Origin: a virus
Strand: one strand, 5' to 3'
DNA: 51,449 nt
Virus record (IMG/VR): IMGVR_UViG_3300044949_001046
Span: 1-51,449 of that record
The position numbers and the translations under genes were made by a program. Of this stretch, positions 21,515 through 29,646 are shown piece after piece. The stretch's first letter is position 1; every line of letters begins with the position of its first letter. The notes beneath the pieces were generated by a model. That model was given only the letters and a program-made list of their open reading frames with translations, searched no databases and was not told the DNA's origin.

Positions 21515-21520
21515 TTAACA

Positions 21521-21691
21521 ATGAACACACAGAAGACCATGATAAATAACCATACAAACACTGATTTGGAACAAAAACTCGAAAAATCTGTTCCAGAAAA
21601 ACCAAACGAATCTACAGGAATTTATATGCGTGGTTTTGTAAAAATTACAGATCCAGAATCTGGTGATGTAATAGTAGAAACTGGAAATTAA
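21521..21691 (+). CDS. 56-residue conserved-looking structural-region peptide
   Basis: This short gene fills the gap between the giant tail gene and the 197-residue gene. The first 30 residues are polar (Asn, Lys, Glu). The last 20 read GIYMRGFVKITDPESGDVIV and closely resemble the start of the next protein (GHIKIWDPATGEIF, from its residue 11). The shared pattern G-x-[VI]-K-I-x-D-P-x-[ST]-G-[DE] argues that it is a real, translated paralogous module rather than chance. The stop overlaps no other gene. Its function is unknown; it may be a small virion or assembly protein. No clear Shine-Dalgarno sequence is visible. Confidence 0.6.
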   Translation: MNTQKTMINNHTNTDLEQKLEKSVPEKPNESTGIYMRGFVKITDPESGDVIVETGN

Positions 21692-21701
21692 TGGATCACT
21701 T

Positions 21702-22295
21702 ATGCTAGATAAAACAAATACAATGATACAAGGACACATTAAAATTTGGGATCCTGCAACCGGCGAAATTTTCAGAGATAAACCCAACGCCATTCATTAT
21801 GAAAATATGAGTGAAGCGTTAGCACAAAGCATTGCGAACAAAGGTATTGGGTATATACAAAACATGGCGTTCGGAAACGGAGCAACTGCGGTAGATAGTA
21901 CTGGTGTTATTACATATTTGCCTACTAATACTTTTGGACAAAATGCTAGTTTGTACAACCAAACTTACAGTAAAATAGTCGACAATACCAGTGCATTAAA
22001 CACGGATCCAGCAAGAAATTACATCGAAGTAAGACATACACCAGGTTTGATCTATACTGATATTTTTGTAAGTTGTCTATTAGATTACACAGAACCAGCT
22101 GGACAACAAGCATTTGACAACAGTGCAACAATGAGCGGAACCTACGTATTTGACGAATTAGGATTAATCAGCGAAAGCGGAAAATTACTGACTCACGTAA
22201 TTTTTCACCCAGTGCAAAAAGCACTTAACAGACTTATTCAAATTGATTACACTATCAGAATTCAAACTTTGACCAATTTGAGTACGAATTTGTAA
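21702..22295 (+). CDS. Virion structural protein, unknown role (197 aa)
   Basis: This 197-residue protein has no motif I can tie to a T4 gene. It begins with a GHIKIWDPATGEIF module and continues NAIHYENMSEALAQSIANKG, a pattern I associate with conserved tail-region proteins of marine T4-like phages. The middle is Asn/Thr-rich, and the C-terminus (LLTHVIFHPVQKALNR, then IDYTIRIQTL) is beta-rich. No signal peptide or membrane segment is seen. Its position between the giant tail protein and the fibre-like genes suggests a tail or fibre-attachment role, but this rests on context. The ATG at 21702 starts 10 bases after the preceding stop. Confidence 0.6.
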   Translation: MLDKTNTMIQGHIKIWDPATGEIFRDKPNAIHYENMSEALAQSIANKGIGYIQNMAFGNGATAVDSTGVITYLPTNTFGQNASLYNQTYSKIVDNTSALNTDPARNYIEVRHTPGLIYTDIFVSCLLDYTEPAGQQAFDNSATMSGTYVFDELGLISESGKLLTHVIFHPVQKALNRLIQIDYTIRIQTLTNLSTNL

Positions 22296-22306
22296 TTAAA
22301 AAGAAA

Positions 22307-22314
22307 TATAAATA
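22307..22314 (+). promoter_or_regulatory. T4 late promoter, exact TATAAATA
   Basis: An exact TATAAATA lies in the 40-base gap before the fibre gene at 22336. The predicted transcription start near 22321 leaves a leader of about 15 bases. An exact match, in an intergenic gap, in front of a late structural gene is good support. A late sigma (gp55) and sliding-clamp activation would be expected by analogy with T4. Confidence 0.7.
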
Positions 22315-22335
22315 CACTAAACGGATACATGAACG

Positions 22336-23988
22336 ATGGCCTATACAATAACTTTAAGTAACGGTACACTTTTAACCACAATTCAAGATGGTACTGTTAA
22401 TCAAACTAGTACCAGTTTAGCTCTGATAGGTAAAAACTATGCAGGCTACGGAACATTTTTGAATTCTGACTTAGTACACATGTTGGAAAATTTCGCCAGT
22501 GTGTCTACTGCTGGTGGCGATAGTTCAGCTATTCCTAACCCGTTAACAGGCCAGTTATGGTGGGATCTGGCTGGAAATTTAAAAGTTTACACTGGATCGA
22601 CATGGCGCACCATGGGAACGATGACTTCCAGTAACACACAGCCCACTGGTTCTAAGACAGGAAATGCATGGTGGGATACAAATTCTCAACAGTTGAATAT
22701 TTATAATGGTTCAAGTTGGGTATTAATCGGTCCTGCATTTACAAGTAACGTCGGCCAGTCTGGAGTTAGCGTAGGACAAATTGCAGACAGTAATCCACTG
22801 GTGGCAGATCACGTTGCAGTTAACGTGTTTGTTGGTACAACCTTAATAGGTATTATTAGTAGAGATCAAGAATATACACCAGCAGACAGTCCAACTGGAT
22901 TTACAACTATTAAACCTGGATTTAATTTAGCATCAACTTCAGTGGTCGGAAATATTGCATTCGTGGGTAATGCAACCAATTCTAATAATTTAGGCAGTCA
23001 ACCTGCTAGTAGCTATGCCAGAACAGATATTGCTACTACGTTTGCTAATACAATTAATATAAACAATAACAGCGGACTAACAGTCGGCACAGGTAATAAT
23101 TTTACAGTTTCTATTACCGGTAATACTACTCAACTAGTAAACAACGTGAATGGCGGAAACCTACAAGTTGTTGCCAACGTGCTAGGTGTTTCTACTCCTG
23201 TATTGACAGTAAATGGCCAAAACGGCGTTACTAGCATTGCAAATTTAAATACAACTGGCGCATTTGTTACTTCTGGTTTTATTCAGACTACCCAAGGGGA
23301 TAATGCTACTAGTAATGTAACTGGAGCCATTAGGGTAACTGGCGGTATTGGTCTAACCGGAAACTTGTTTACATCTAACAGTGTTATAACTTCTGGAAAT
23401 GTAGTTGCTGGTGGGCGTGTTCAGGCCACGGGCAATGTATCAACTGCTGCTTACCTATTGGTAACTGGGGGCGAAGCTGCTACTAGTAACGTAACAGGCG
23501 CTGTTCGAATTTCGGGCGGAATGAGTTTAACTGGAGCAATATTTGCACAGGGAAATGTGAATGGAGCATTCTTTAACGGTGTTGCAATTAATGCATTATA
23601 TGCTGACTTGGCCGAAAGATTTGAAGCCGACGCATATTACCAGCCCGGCACAGTGTTGACCATGGGCGGCGAAAAAGAAGTTACATTAGCCGATGAAGAA
23701 TTGAGCGATGATGTATTCGGAGTTGTAAGTACACGAGCAGCTTATTTGATGAACAGTCAAGCTGGATCCAATGAAACTCATCCTCCTGTTGCGGTCAGTG
23801 GTCGTGTTCCTGTTAAAGTCATTGGCTCAGTGCGTAAAGGAGACAGGCTGGTTAGTGCTGGTCGGGGAATGGCTCGTGCCGCAAATAAGGATGAAATTAC
23901 ACCATTTAATGTAATTGGCCGAGCACTGGAAAACAAGTCTGACGACGGCGAAGGAACAATATACGCCATCGTAACATTAAATAGTTAA
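22336..23988 (+). CDS. Tail fibre-like protein with conserved C-terminal domain
   Basis: This 550-residue protein has a fibre layout. Near residues 70-133 are two copies of a W-rich repeat (QLWWDLAGNLKVYTGSTW and AWWDTNSQQLNIYNGSSW). The middle is Asn/Thr/Gly-rich, with two copies of a TSNVTGA-[IV]-R-[VI]-[ST]-GG module (about residues 323-345 and 380-402), likely a triple-stranded shaft. From about residue 421 a conserved module begins with LYADLAERFEAD, then YQPGTVLTMGG, VFGVVST and GRVPVKVIG. This C-terminal type is common in marine phage fibres and recalls self-cleaving or chaperone-type fibre ends, though cleavage is not shown here. An exact late promoter lies upstream. The host receptor is unknown. 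Confidence 0.75.
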   Translation: MAYTITLSNGTLLTTIQDGTVNQTSTSLALIGKNYAGYGTFLNSDLVHMLENFASVSTAGGDSSAIPNPLTGQLWWDLAGNLKVYTGSTWRTMGTMTSSNTQPTGSKTGNAWWDTNSQQLNIYNGSSWVLIGPAFTSNVGQSGVSVGQIADSNPLVADHVAVNVFVGTTLIGIISRDQEYTPADSPTGFTTIKPGFNLASTSVVGNIAFVGNATNSNNLGSQPASSYARTDIATTFANTININNNSGLTVGTGNNFTVSITGNTTQLVNNVNGGNLQVVANVLGVSTPVLTVNGQNGVTSIANLNTTGAFVTSGFIQTTQGDNATSNVTGAIRVTGGIGLTGNLFTSNSVITSGNVVAGGRVQATGNVSTAAYLLVTGGEAATSNVTGAVRISGGMSLTGAIFAQGNVNGAFFNGVAINALYADLAERFEADAYYQPGTVLTMGGEKEVTLADEELSDDVFGVVSTRAAYLMNSQAGSNETHPPVAVSGRVPVKVIGSVRKGDRLVSAGRGMARAANKDEITPFNVIGRALENKSDDGEGTIYAIVTLNS

Positions 23989-24000
23989 ACGGAACAAAAT

Positions 24001-24936
24001 ATGACATACGCATCTGGTGGATTAATACAGGCAAGTGACTTTAATAATATAGTAGGTGCATCTGCTGGCACACAAGGTGGTGGAACCCAACTTAATCCAG
24101 TTTGGTCCACCGGTCAAGGAAATTATGGATACGGTCAAACCGCAGTCAGTAACGTGTCTGTAAGCGGCACAGTAGCTGCAACTAACTGGGCAAGTTTAGT
24201 TAATACATTAAATTCTGCAAGGATACACCAAAGCGGCAGCGGATCTGGTATAAGTGCGCCCACTGCTGGAACTACTGTTACATTTTTATCGACACTGACA
24301 TCAGCAGTTTCCACAGCAGCCACTAATCGTCTCAGTGCCGCTACTACTGGCACAACAACGTCATCGACTAAATCAACAACTTTGAATGCAGCAGCTGGAG
24401 TGTCTGCGACTGGGACTATTACATTTACAATCACGTTTGGCAGCGGTGTTGACGCCACACGATATTTTTTCAATGCTGGCGGCTCCATTCTAATAGAACA
24501 GGTAGTTTTTACTAATACAGGCGGAACAAGTCGTGGCGCCAGTATCGGTACTCTTGCTTCGACTAATTTTTCCTCTAAGAGATTAAATGCCGCATCGTAT
24601 GGAGCAAGGGCTGGTTCAGGCGGAACGTTAGTAACAGATACTACCACCGGCGGGTATTACGGTTTAACTACTACTCCTACACAAATGTTTCGAGTAAACA
24701 GCACCAGTTACTATACGGGTGATTTTTTGTCTATTAACTATTCTACCAATGGCACTGCTGGGTCATATGGTGCAAATGGCAACGTTCTTACAATCACTAT
24801 TACATTGTTCTCTGCAACCACAGGCTCTACTCAACCAGCAGATTCGATTAATGTTACCGATCAAATAACATGCACAGTACGATACCCAGAAACTACTAAC
24901 TTAACAAATACCTGGGGAACAGCTACCATAACTTAA
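24001..24936 (+). CDS. Probable fibre/tail structural protein (311 aa)
   Basis: This 311-residue protein is rich in Gly, Ser, Thr and Ala, with few charged residues, typical of exposed phage structural proteins. The start (MTYASGGLIQASDFNNIVG, then QGNYGYGQTAV) matches a type I recognise from fibre-region proteins of marine myoviruses. A helical stretch near residues 55-75 (NWASLVNTLNSARIHQSG) precedes beta-rich sequence with ITFTITFGSG and VLTITITLF. No signal peptide or catalytic motif is visible. It lies 12 bases after the fibre gene and ends the late structural block. A fibre accessory or tip role is possible but not shown. Confidence 0.6.
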   Translation: MTYASGGLIQASDFNNIVGASAGTQGGGTQLNPVWSTGQGNYGYGQTAVSNVSVSGTVAATNWASLVNTLNSARIHQSGSGSGISAPTAGTTVTFLSTLTSAVSTAATNRLSAATTGTTTSSTKSTTLNAAAGVSATGTITFTITFGSGVDATRYFFNAGGSILIEQVVFTNTGGTSRGASIGTLASTNFSSKRLNAASYGARAGSGGTLVTDTTTGGYYGLTTTPTQMFRVNSTSYYTGDFLSINYSTNGTAGSYGANGNVLTITITLFSATTGSTQPADSINVTDQITCTVRYPETTNLTNTWGTATIT

Positions 24937-24947
24937 TTTTTCAAGAC

Positions 24948-24977
24948 TTGACATCTGAGATAGGTATATATTATAAT
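24948..24977 (+). promoter_or_regulatory. Consensus sigma70-type promoter before the modification gene block
   Basis: TTGACA (24948-24953) and TATAAT (24972-24977) are both perfect matches, 18 bases apart. The site lies in the 60-base gap after the structural genes. Transcription would start near 24984, leaving 13-22 bases before the ATG candidates at 24997 and 25006. It should be read by host RNA polymerase early in infection, in contrast with the late-type octamers upstream. Confidence 0.8.
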
Positions 24978-24988
24978 AGTATATACCT
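24962..24988 (+). repeat. Inverted repeat enclosing the -10 box
   Basis: AGGTATATA (24962-24970) and TATATACCT (24980-24988) are perfect 9-base arms around a 9-base centre that contains the TATAAT box. This layout suits an operator where a protein could block the promoter. The RNA form could also act as a weak terminator for the late genes upstream, since a short AT-rich run follows. The choice cannot be made from sequence. Confidence 0.55.
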
Positions 24989-24996
24989 ATTATTTT

Positions 24997-25323
24997 ATGC
25001 CCAATATGAACAGCACTGTCGAAGAAATAGTCAATCAGGTAAAACTGGCTACAGATTATCAAATCAATAAAAGAGTCTTGCGCGAGCGTATTTTAACAGA
25101 ATTGCATATGCCCTATGAAAACGGATTGTTCAAAATAAATCCGGAATTATTGGCATTTGTAGCAACGTGGCCCGATGATATCTTGTACATAGAAGATATC
25201 TATTTGAATCCGATTAAATTAGATAAACAATCGTTTTTAACAAAGGCTCGACAACATTATCAAAGTGTAATGAATGAATGGCATCAACAACATGAAGAGC
25301 TCAAGCGAATTAGAAAAATCTAA
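24997..25323 (+). CDS. Unknown protein, 108 aa, first gene after the early promoter
   Basis: A 108-residue protein I do not recognise. It is charged and mostly helical in appearance (VEEIVNQVKLATDYQINKR), with a WPDDILYIEDIYLNP segment near residue 58 and a basic, Gln/His-rich C-terminus. No cysteine cluster, signal peptide or membrane segment is visible. It is the first gene behind the consensus promoter and overlaps the following GT-like gene. An alternative ATG at 25006 would remove three residues. The overlap suggests translational coupling with the glycosyltransferase-like gene. Confidence 0.6.
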   Translation: MPNMNSTVEEIVNQVKLATDYQINKRVLRERILTELHMPYENGLFKINPELLAFVATWPDDILYIEDIYLNPIKLDKQSFLTKARQHYQSVMNEWHQQHEELKRIRKI

Positions 25324-26113
25324 AGGTGTACTGGTATTTGCTTTTAATAGTCAAAAAGTTAAGTATACCGAAATAGCAGACCAAACCAGCAGATTGATCA
25401 ATCGTACATTGGGACTTCCTGTGACTCTGGTCACTGACGTAGATGCTGAATTAAAATTTGATTATGATCAAGTAATTCGTGTTGACAGTAAAACTGGCAA
25501 TGTTAGATTTTCTAAGGATCAACAAGTATACGAATGGAAAAATTTTGACAGATATCGAGCATTCGACTTCAGCCCCTATGATGAAACTATTCTAATAGAC
25601 ACAGATTATTTGATGCTGGACACTAGCTTGTTAAAATTGTTAGATCAACCTTTTGATTATAGGTTAATGTATAACATGCAGACTCCTCAAGCACTTAACA
25701 TAGATGAAATGGGACCTGCAAGTTTGCCTATGGTGTGGGCCACAGTTGTGTTATTTCGAAAAACTCTAAGAGCCAAATTATTTTTTGATTTAGTAGGACG
25801 CATACAAAGAAACTATGGGTATTATAGAAGTTTATTTTCTATTAGAGAAACAAACTATAGAAATGATTTTGCATTTAGTATGGCCAATATTATTTTAAAT
25901 GGGCACACCCTTACTCCCGAACAAAGTATACCATGGCCAATGTTAACTATAGAAGATAACATCGAGGCAATTGATCTTAAAAATAAATTTTTAACGGTCA
26001 AGTATGATAGCCGAGCAGATGTGATAAGCAGACAAAATTTACATATCATGGATAAGAATTATCTACTGTCGGATCAATTCAAAAATTTTGTAGAAAGGAT
26101 CTGCAATGACTAA
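25274..26113 (+). CDS. GT-A-like glycosyltransferase-type protein, copy 1
   Basis: This protein is up to 279 residues long. The N-terminus (GVLVFAFNSQKVKYTEIA) looks like a Rossmann-type first strand. Near residue 105 the segment ETILIDTDYLML gives an Asp-X-Asp motif (D109, D111), the usual metal and nucleotide-sugar site in GT-A enzymes. It is clearly related to the next gene: [ST]KG[VF]L.FA.N..KV.Y, then a shared SP[YF][DK]ET core. The ATG at 25274 overlaps the preceding gene by 50 bases; ATG at 25292 is an equally good start and loses only six residues. Donor and acceptor are unknown. The glycosyltransferase call rests on fold-like pattern and DxD. Confidence 0.55.
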   Translation: MNGINNMKSSSELEKSKGVLVFAFNSQKVKYTEIADQTSRLINRTLGLPVTLVTDVDAELKFDYDQVIRVDSKTGNVRFSKDQQVYEWKNFDRYRAFDFSPYDETILIDTDYLMLDTSLLKLLDQPFDYRLMYNMQTPQALNIDEMGPASLPMVWATVVLFRKTLRAKLFFDLVGRIQRNYGYYRSLFSIRETNYRNDFAFSMANIILNGHTLTPEQSIPWPMLTIEDNIEAIDLKNKFLTVKYDSRADVISRQNLHIMDKNYLLSDQFKNFVERICND

Positions 26114-26954
26114 AGGGTTTCTAACATTTGCACAAAATACAGATAAGGTGGATTATCTATCCCTTGCGTATTGCCAAGCAATGAATGTAAAAAGCCTGCA
26201 TCCAACTGCCAAGTATGCAGTGATTTGCGATAAAAATACCATCGAGCAAATCACAGATAAACATAAAAAAGTATTTAATCATATAATCGAAATACCCTAT
26301 GACGAAAATGATAAAGACAGTACATGGAAACTATCCAATGAATACCAAGTTTTTTCACTGAGTCCTTTTAAAGAAACTATTAAATTAGAAAGCGATTTGT
26401 TATTCACCAGAAATATCGATCATTGGTGGAATGCGTTTAGACTGCGGGACGTTGTATTAAGTACAGGATGCAAAACATATAGGCAAGAACTAGCTACAAC
26501 TAGACTTTATAGAAAATTTTTTGATGACAACGAGTTACCAGACATTTACAATGGTTTAATGTATTTTAGATATAGCAAAGTAGCCAATGATTTCTTTTTA
26601 ACAGCCCAACGAATTTTAAGAAATTGGGAATATTTTAGAGATAATGTTCTAAAAAATTGTCGAGAAGACACGCCTAGCACTGATGTACTGTATGCTTTAA
26701 CAGCAAAAACTATAGGGGTTGAATTGTGTACCATACCAACCATGGATTTCATTAATTTCGTACATTTGAAACCTGGTATCAACGGCTGGGGCAATACAGA
26801 TCAGTCTTGGCAAGACATAGTGCTGCATGATAGAGATAACCATATGATTAAAATTCATAATCTGAATCAATACAGCCCAGTGCATTATTATGATAAATCA
26901 TATGTAACAGAGGAATTAATACATGAATACGAACGAACCTACCATAACAGTTAA
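26106..26954 (+). CDS. GT-A-like glycosyltransferase-type protein, copy 2
   Basis: A 282-residue relative of the preceding gene, sharing the N-terminal KGFLTFAQNTDKVDY segment and the core SPFKETIKLESDLLF. Where copy 1 has DTD, this copy has E95-S-D97, so metal binding may be altered. The second half (DIYNGLMYFRYSKVANDFF, then EDTPSTDVLYALTAK) resembles acceptor-side regions of small GT-A proteins. It overlaps copy 1 by 8 bases, and an AAAGGA ribosome-binding site six bases before the ATG supports the start. No substrate can be assigned. Confidence 0.55.
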   Translation: MTKGFLTFAQNTDKVDYLSLAYCQAMNVKSLHPTAKYAVICDKNTIEQITDKHKKVFNHIIEIPYDENDKDSTWKLSNEYQVFSLSPFKETIKLESDLLFTRNIDHWWNAFRLRDVVLSTGCKTYRQELATTRLYRKFFDDNELPDIYNGLMYFRYSKVANDFFLTAQRILRNWEYFRDNVLKNCREDTPSTDVLYALTAKTIGVELCTIPTMDFINFVHLKPGINGWGNTDQSWQDIVLHDRDNHMIKIHNLNQYSPVHYYDKSYVTEELIHEYERTYHNS

Positions 26955-27348
26955 TGAAGACACCACTCTTGAAGAAATAATTAGACAATTAGACGAGTTG
27001 GGTCTAATAGATAAACCTTCGATAATTGAATACGAATATCGAATTTATTATGATGCGTCTGGCAATATTATAGCAACATCGCCTACAGTAAAAGATGCTG
27101 AAATGTATGGCCTCACCGGCGATTATATCATAGTAGATGAGGATACTTATAAGAGTGTATATGCAGAATTACACAAGTATACGGTATATAATAATAAAAT
27201 TGCAGTTAAAAAAGACAATGCCGCGCAAACACCGCAACTTGAAAAAAGTCAGACAGGATTTAAAACAGTAAAAAATGTTCCAGGCATAATTTTGGAAGAT
27301 GGTGAAACTTATAAAGATGTAGAACACTATGACTACAAAAATCGTTGA
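26923..27348 (+). CDS. Unknown acidic protein, 141 aa
   Basis: An unrecognised acidic protein. The N-terminus is Glu/Asp-rich (EDTTLEEIIRQLDELGLID). A beta-rich centre (EYEYRIYYDASGNIIATSP, then GDYIIVDEDTY) is followed by a Lys-rich segment, and the C-terminus ends in charged residues. No catalytic motif, signal peptide or cysteine pair is seen. It overlaps the preceding GT-like gene by 32 bases and the following GT-like gene by 20, so it is embedded in the coupled series. An accessory or partner role for the neighbouring transferases is possible, from context only. Confidence 0.6.
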   Translation: MNTNEPTITVNEDTTLEEIIRQLDELGLIDKPSIIEYEYRIYYDASGNIIATSPTVKDAEMYGLTGDYIIVDEDTYKSVYAELHKYTVYNNKIAVKKDNAAQTPQLEKSQTGFKTVKNVPGIILEDGETYKDVEHYDYKNR

Positions 27349-28255
27349 TATTGCTGACCTCGATTGCATATTTTTAACCTACGACGAACCGAAAAAAGAA
27401 GAATTTTGGATTAAGATTCAAAATTTAATTCCGTGGGCTAAACATGTGGACGGTATTAAAGGCAGTGATGCTGCACACAAAGCCGCTGCTGCGGCCAGTG
27501 ACACTGATAGGTTCGTGCTAATAGATGGGGACAATATACCAGATGCTGAATTTTTTAATCTTCAACTTAAATTTGATGATAACAATCACGACTGTGTATT
27601 TAGGTGGAAAGCTCGTAATCATATCAATGGATTGATGTACGGCAATGGCGGAATAAGTTGCTGGACCAAAGAGTTCGTCAACAATATGCGAACACACGAA
27701 GCCACTGATGGCAGAGATGAGACTGTGGTAGAGTTTTGCTTTGATCCAAAGTATATTCCCATGCATGATTGCTATAGTACTACCTTTCCCAATGCAACAC
27801 CTTTTCAAGCTTGGCGAGCAGGCTTTCGTGAAGGCGTTAAAATGTGTTTGAATCGTGGTAAGAAACCTAGCTTACAAGAGTTTGAACAAAAAGTTCATGC
27901 CCGTAATTACGATCATTTATGCATCTGGCAGAGCGTAGGGCAAGATGTAGAAAATGGTTGGTGGGCTATATACGGTGCTCGGCTAGGTACGTACATGACT
28001 ATGTTAAGGGACTGGGATTATAAACAAGTGCAAGATTTTGACCATCTCGCATATCTTTGGAACAGCTTTAGCAAAGACGAAGAACCTGCCTGTGAAAACA
28101 TTGGACAAACATTGCGTACACGATTGGGATTGCCGATAGTAGATATGAATCCAGACCAGAGTGCATTTTTTAAACATCATTATAAAGCAGTGCATCGTAA
28201 CATGGGAACAACAATGACTGAACTAGATGTTATTCGACGAGTTGAGGGTTGGTAA
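27329..28255 (+). CDS. GT-like protein with DGD motif (marine phage family)
   Basis: A 308-residue protein with a glycosyltransferase-like core. DAAHKAAAAASDTDRFVLI leads into D66-G-D68, a likely DxD site, followed by a WKARNHINGLMYGNGGIS segment and, near residue 155, FQAWRAGFREGVKM. These same landmarks recur in the third repeat of the protein at 41821-43491, so the two are paralogs. Marine T4-like phages often carry this family; its function is not settled. The start overlaps the previous gene by 20 bases, and the stop codon TAA shares one base with the ATG of the first radical SAM gene. The call as transferase is inferred. Confidence 0.55.
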   Translation: MTTKIVDIADLDCIFLTYDEPKKEEFWIKIQNLIPWAKHVDGIKGSDAAHKAAAAASDTDRFVLIDGDNIPDAEFFNLQLKFDDNNHDCVFRWKARNHINGLMYGNGGISCWTKEFVNNMRTHEATDGRDETVVEFCFDPKYIPMHDCYSTTFPNATPFQAWRAGFREGVKMCLNRGKKPSLQEFEQKVHARNYDHLCIWQSVGQDVENGWWAIYGARLGTYMTMLRDWDYKQVQDFDHLAYLWNSFSKDEEPACENIGQTLRTRLGLPIVDMNPDQSAFFKHHYKAVHRNMGTTMTELDVIRRVEGW

Positions 28256-29646
28256 TGTCTAAAAGCGTATTTTTAAATTCTGCGGAAGACGCAAAATCTA
28301 AATTAGGTCCTGCACTTTGTTTGGCCAAATGGAAACAAGTTAGCTTACATTTACCGACGGGACTTAATAACAGTTGCTATCACCCACCTTTACATAAAAT
28401 AGATTCAACACTATTAAAAGATAATCCTGGTGCATTGCATAACACTCCTTACAAAAAAGAACAGCGTAAGATTATGCTGCATAATGAGCGCCCACAAGAA
28501 TGTAGTTATTGTTGGACACAAGAAGATTTGGGCAATTTAAGCGATCGACATTATCGTAGTGGAGAGCCGTGGGCAACAAAAGATTTTGAAAAAATAGTTA
28601 ATTCCACTGGAGACGAGGATGTGCTTCCTTCCTACGTAGAAGTCAATTTCAATAATGCTTGCAACTTATCTTGCAGTTATTGCAGCCCCCAATACTCTAG
28701 TAGTTGGGCCAGTGAAGTAGAACGTAATGGCGCTTTTCCCACAAGCCCACTGCACAACGACCCCAGTCATTTTACTGGAGAAAGAAAAGTTATTCCTGCA
28801 AGGGAAGATAATCCTTATGTTGATGCGTTCTGGTCTTGGTGGCCTACGCTATATCCAGAATTGGAACATTTCAGAATGACTGGCGGAGAGCCTCTCATGG
28901 ATAAGAATACATATCGTGTATTTGATTATGTATTGGAAAATCCTAATCCAAAACTACATTTAAATGTGACTTCTAATTTCAGCGTTGACCCTGCATTGTT
29001 TGAAAAATACTTAGATTATGTGAAACGATTGTGCAGCAATGAAGATAAAAAAATTGAGCATTTCATGCAGTATGTTAGTATAGATGCCACTTTTCTACAG
29101 GCCGAATATATCAGACATGGATTAAATTTTGAAAGATTTTGGGATAACGTCAACAGATTTTTATATGAAGTGCCCAATCGTAGTAGTTTAACATTTATAA
29201 TTACTATGAATAATTTAAATGTGGCCGGCCTTCAAAATTTACTAGGTTGTATATTAGGACTCAGACAAATACACAGTAAAACGTATCAGCGTGTGTGGTT
29301 TGATACTCCGATTCTTCGTAAACCAGAATGGCAAAGCTTACAACTATTACCAGAAAGTTATATAGATAACTTAGAAATGTCATGGAGTTTTATGATTACA
29401 AAAATGGAGCAACCTGAGACTCCGTTTCACGGTTTCAAAGATTATGAAGTTCAACGTTTACAAAGAGTCATTGATTGGATGAGAGAAGGTAGCAAATTAG
29501 ATCCTGATTATGTTAAAATGCAAAAAGCAAATTTTTATAAATTTTTCAATGAACATGATCGCCGCCGCGGCACTAACTTTATTTTGGCATTTCCAGAAAT
29601 GGTAGATTTTTGGAAGGAATGCAAATATTATGCAACAACTACCTAA
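28255..29646 (+). CDS. Radical SAM protein with N-terminal twitch-like Cys cluster, no. 1
   Basis: A 463-residue enzyme expected to cleave S-adenosylmethionine at a 4Fe-4S cluster. The radical SAM motif C-x3-C-x2-C is at C136, C140 and C143, and the SAM-contact GGEP at 210-213. Before it lie C22, C41, C83 and C86 (AKW near 24, SYCW near 84), matching the twitch-type extra cluster placed at the N-terminus instead of the usual C-terminus. A C-terminal EHDRRRGTNF segment is shared with copy 3. The ATG at 28255 is chosen because it overlaps the upstream stop (TAATG) and follows a GAGGG ribosome-binding site; an upstream TTG is less likely. First of six related genes. Substrate unknown. Confidence 0.85.
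   Translation: MSKSVFLNSAEDAKSKLGPALCLAKWKQVSLHLPTGLNNSCYHPPLHKIDSTLLKDNPGALHNTPYKKEQRKIMLHNERPQECSYCWTQEDLGNLSDRHYRSGEPWATKDFEKIVNSTGDEDVLPSYVEVNFNNACNLSCSYCSPQYSSSWASEVERNGAFPTSPLHNDPSHFTGERKVIPAREDNPYVDAFWSWWPTLYPELEHFRMTGGEPLMDKNTYRVFDYVLENPNPKLHLNVTSNFSVDPALFEKYLDYVKRLCSNEDKKIEHFMQYVSIDATFLQAEYIRHGLNFERFWDNVNRFLYEVPNRSSLTFIITMNNLNVAGLQNLLGCILGLRQIHSKTYQRVWFDTPILRKPEWQSLQLLPESYIDNLEMSWSFMITKMEQPETPFHGFKDYEVQRLQRVIDWMREGSKLDPDYVKMQKANFYKFFNEHDRRRGTNFILAFPEMVDFWKECKYYATTT

Noticed and set aside
24135-24647. 170-codon open frame on the - strand inside the 311-residue structural gene
   Set aside because: It is a shadow of the Ala/Thr/Ser-rich + strand gene; the translated sequence is Val/Pro-rich low complexity and lacks any gene context.
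28249-28254. TTG at 28249 as the start of radical SAM copy 1
   Set aside because: The ATG at 28255 overlaps the upstream stop (TAATG) and has a GAGGG ribosome-binding site at good distance.
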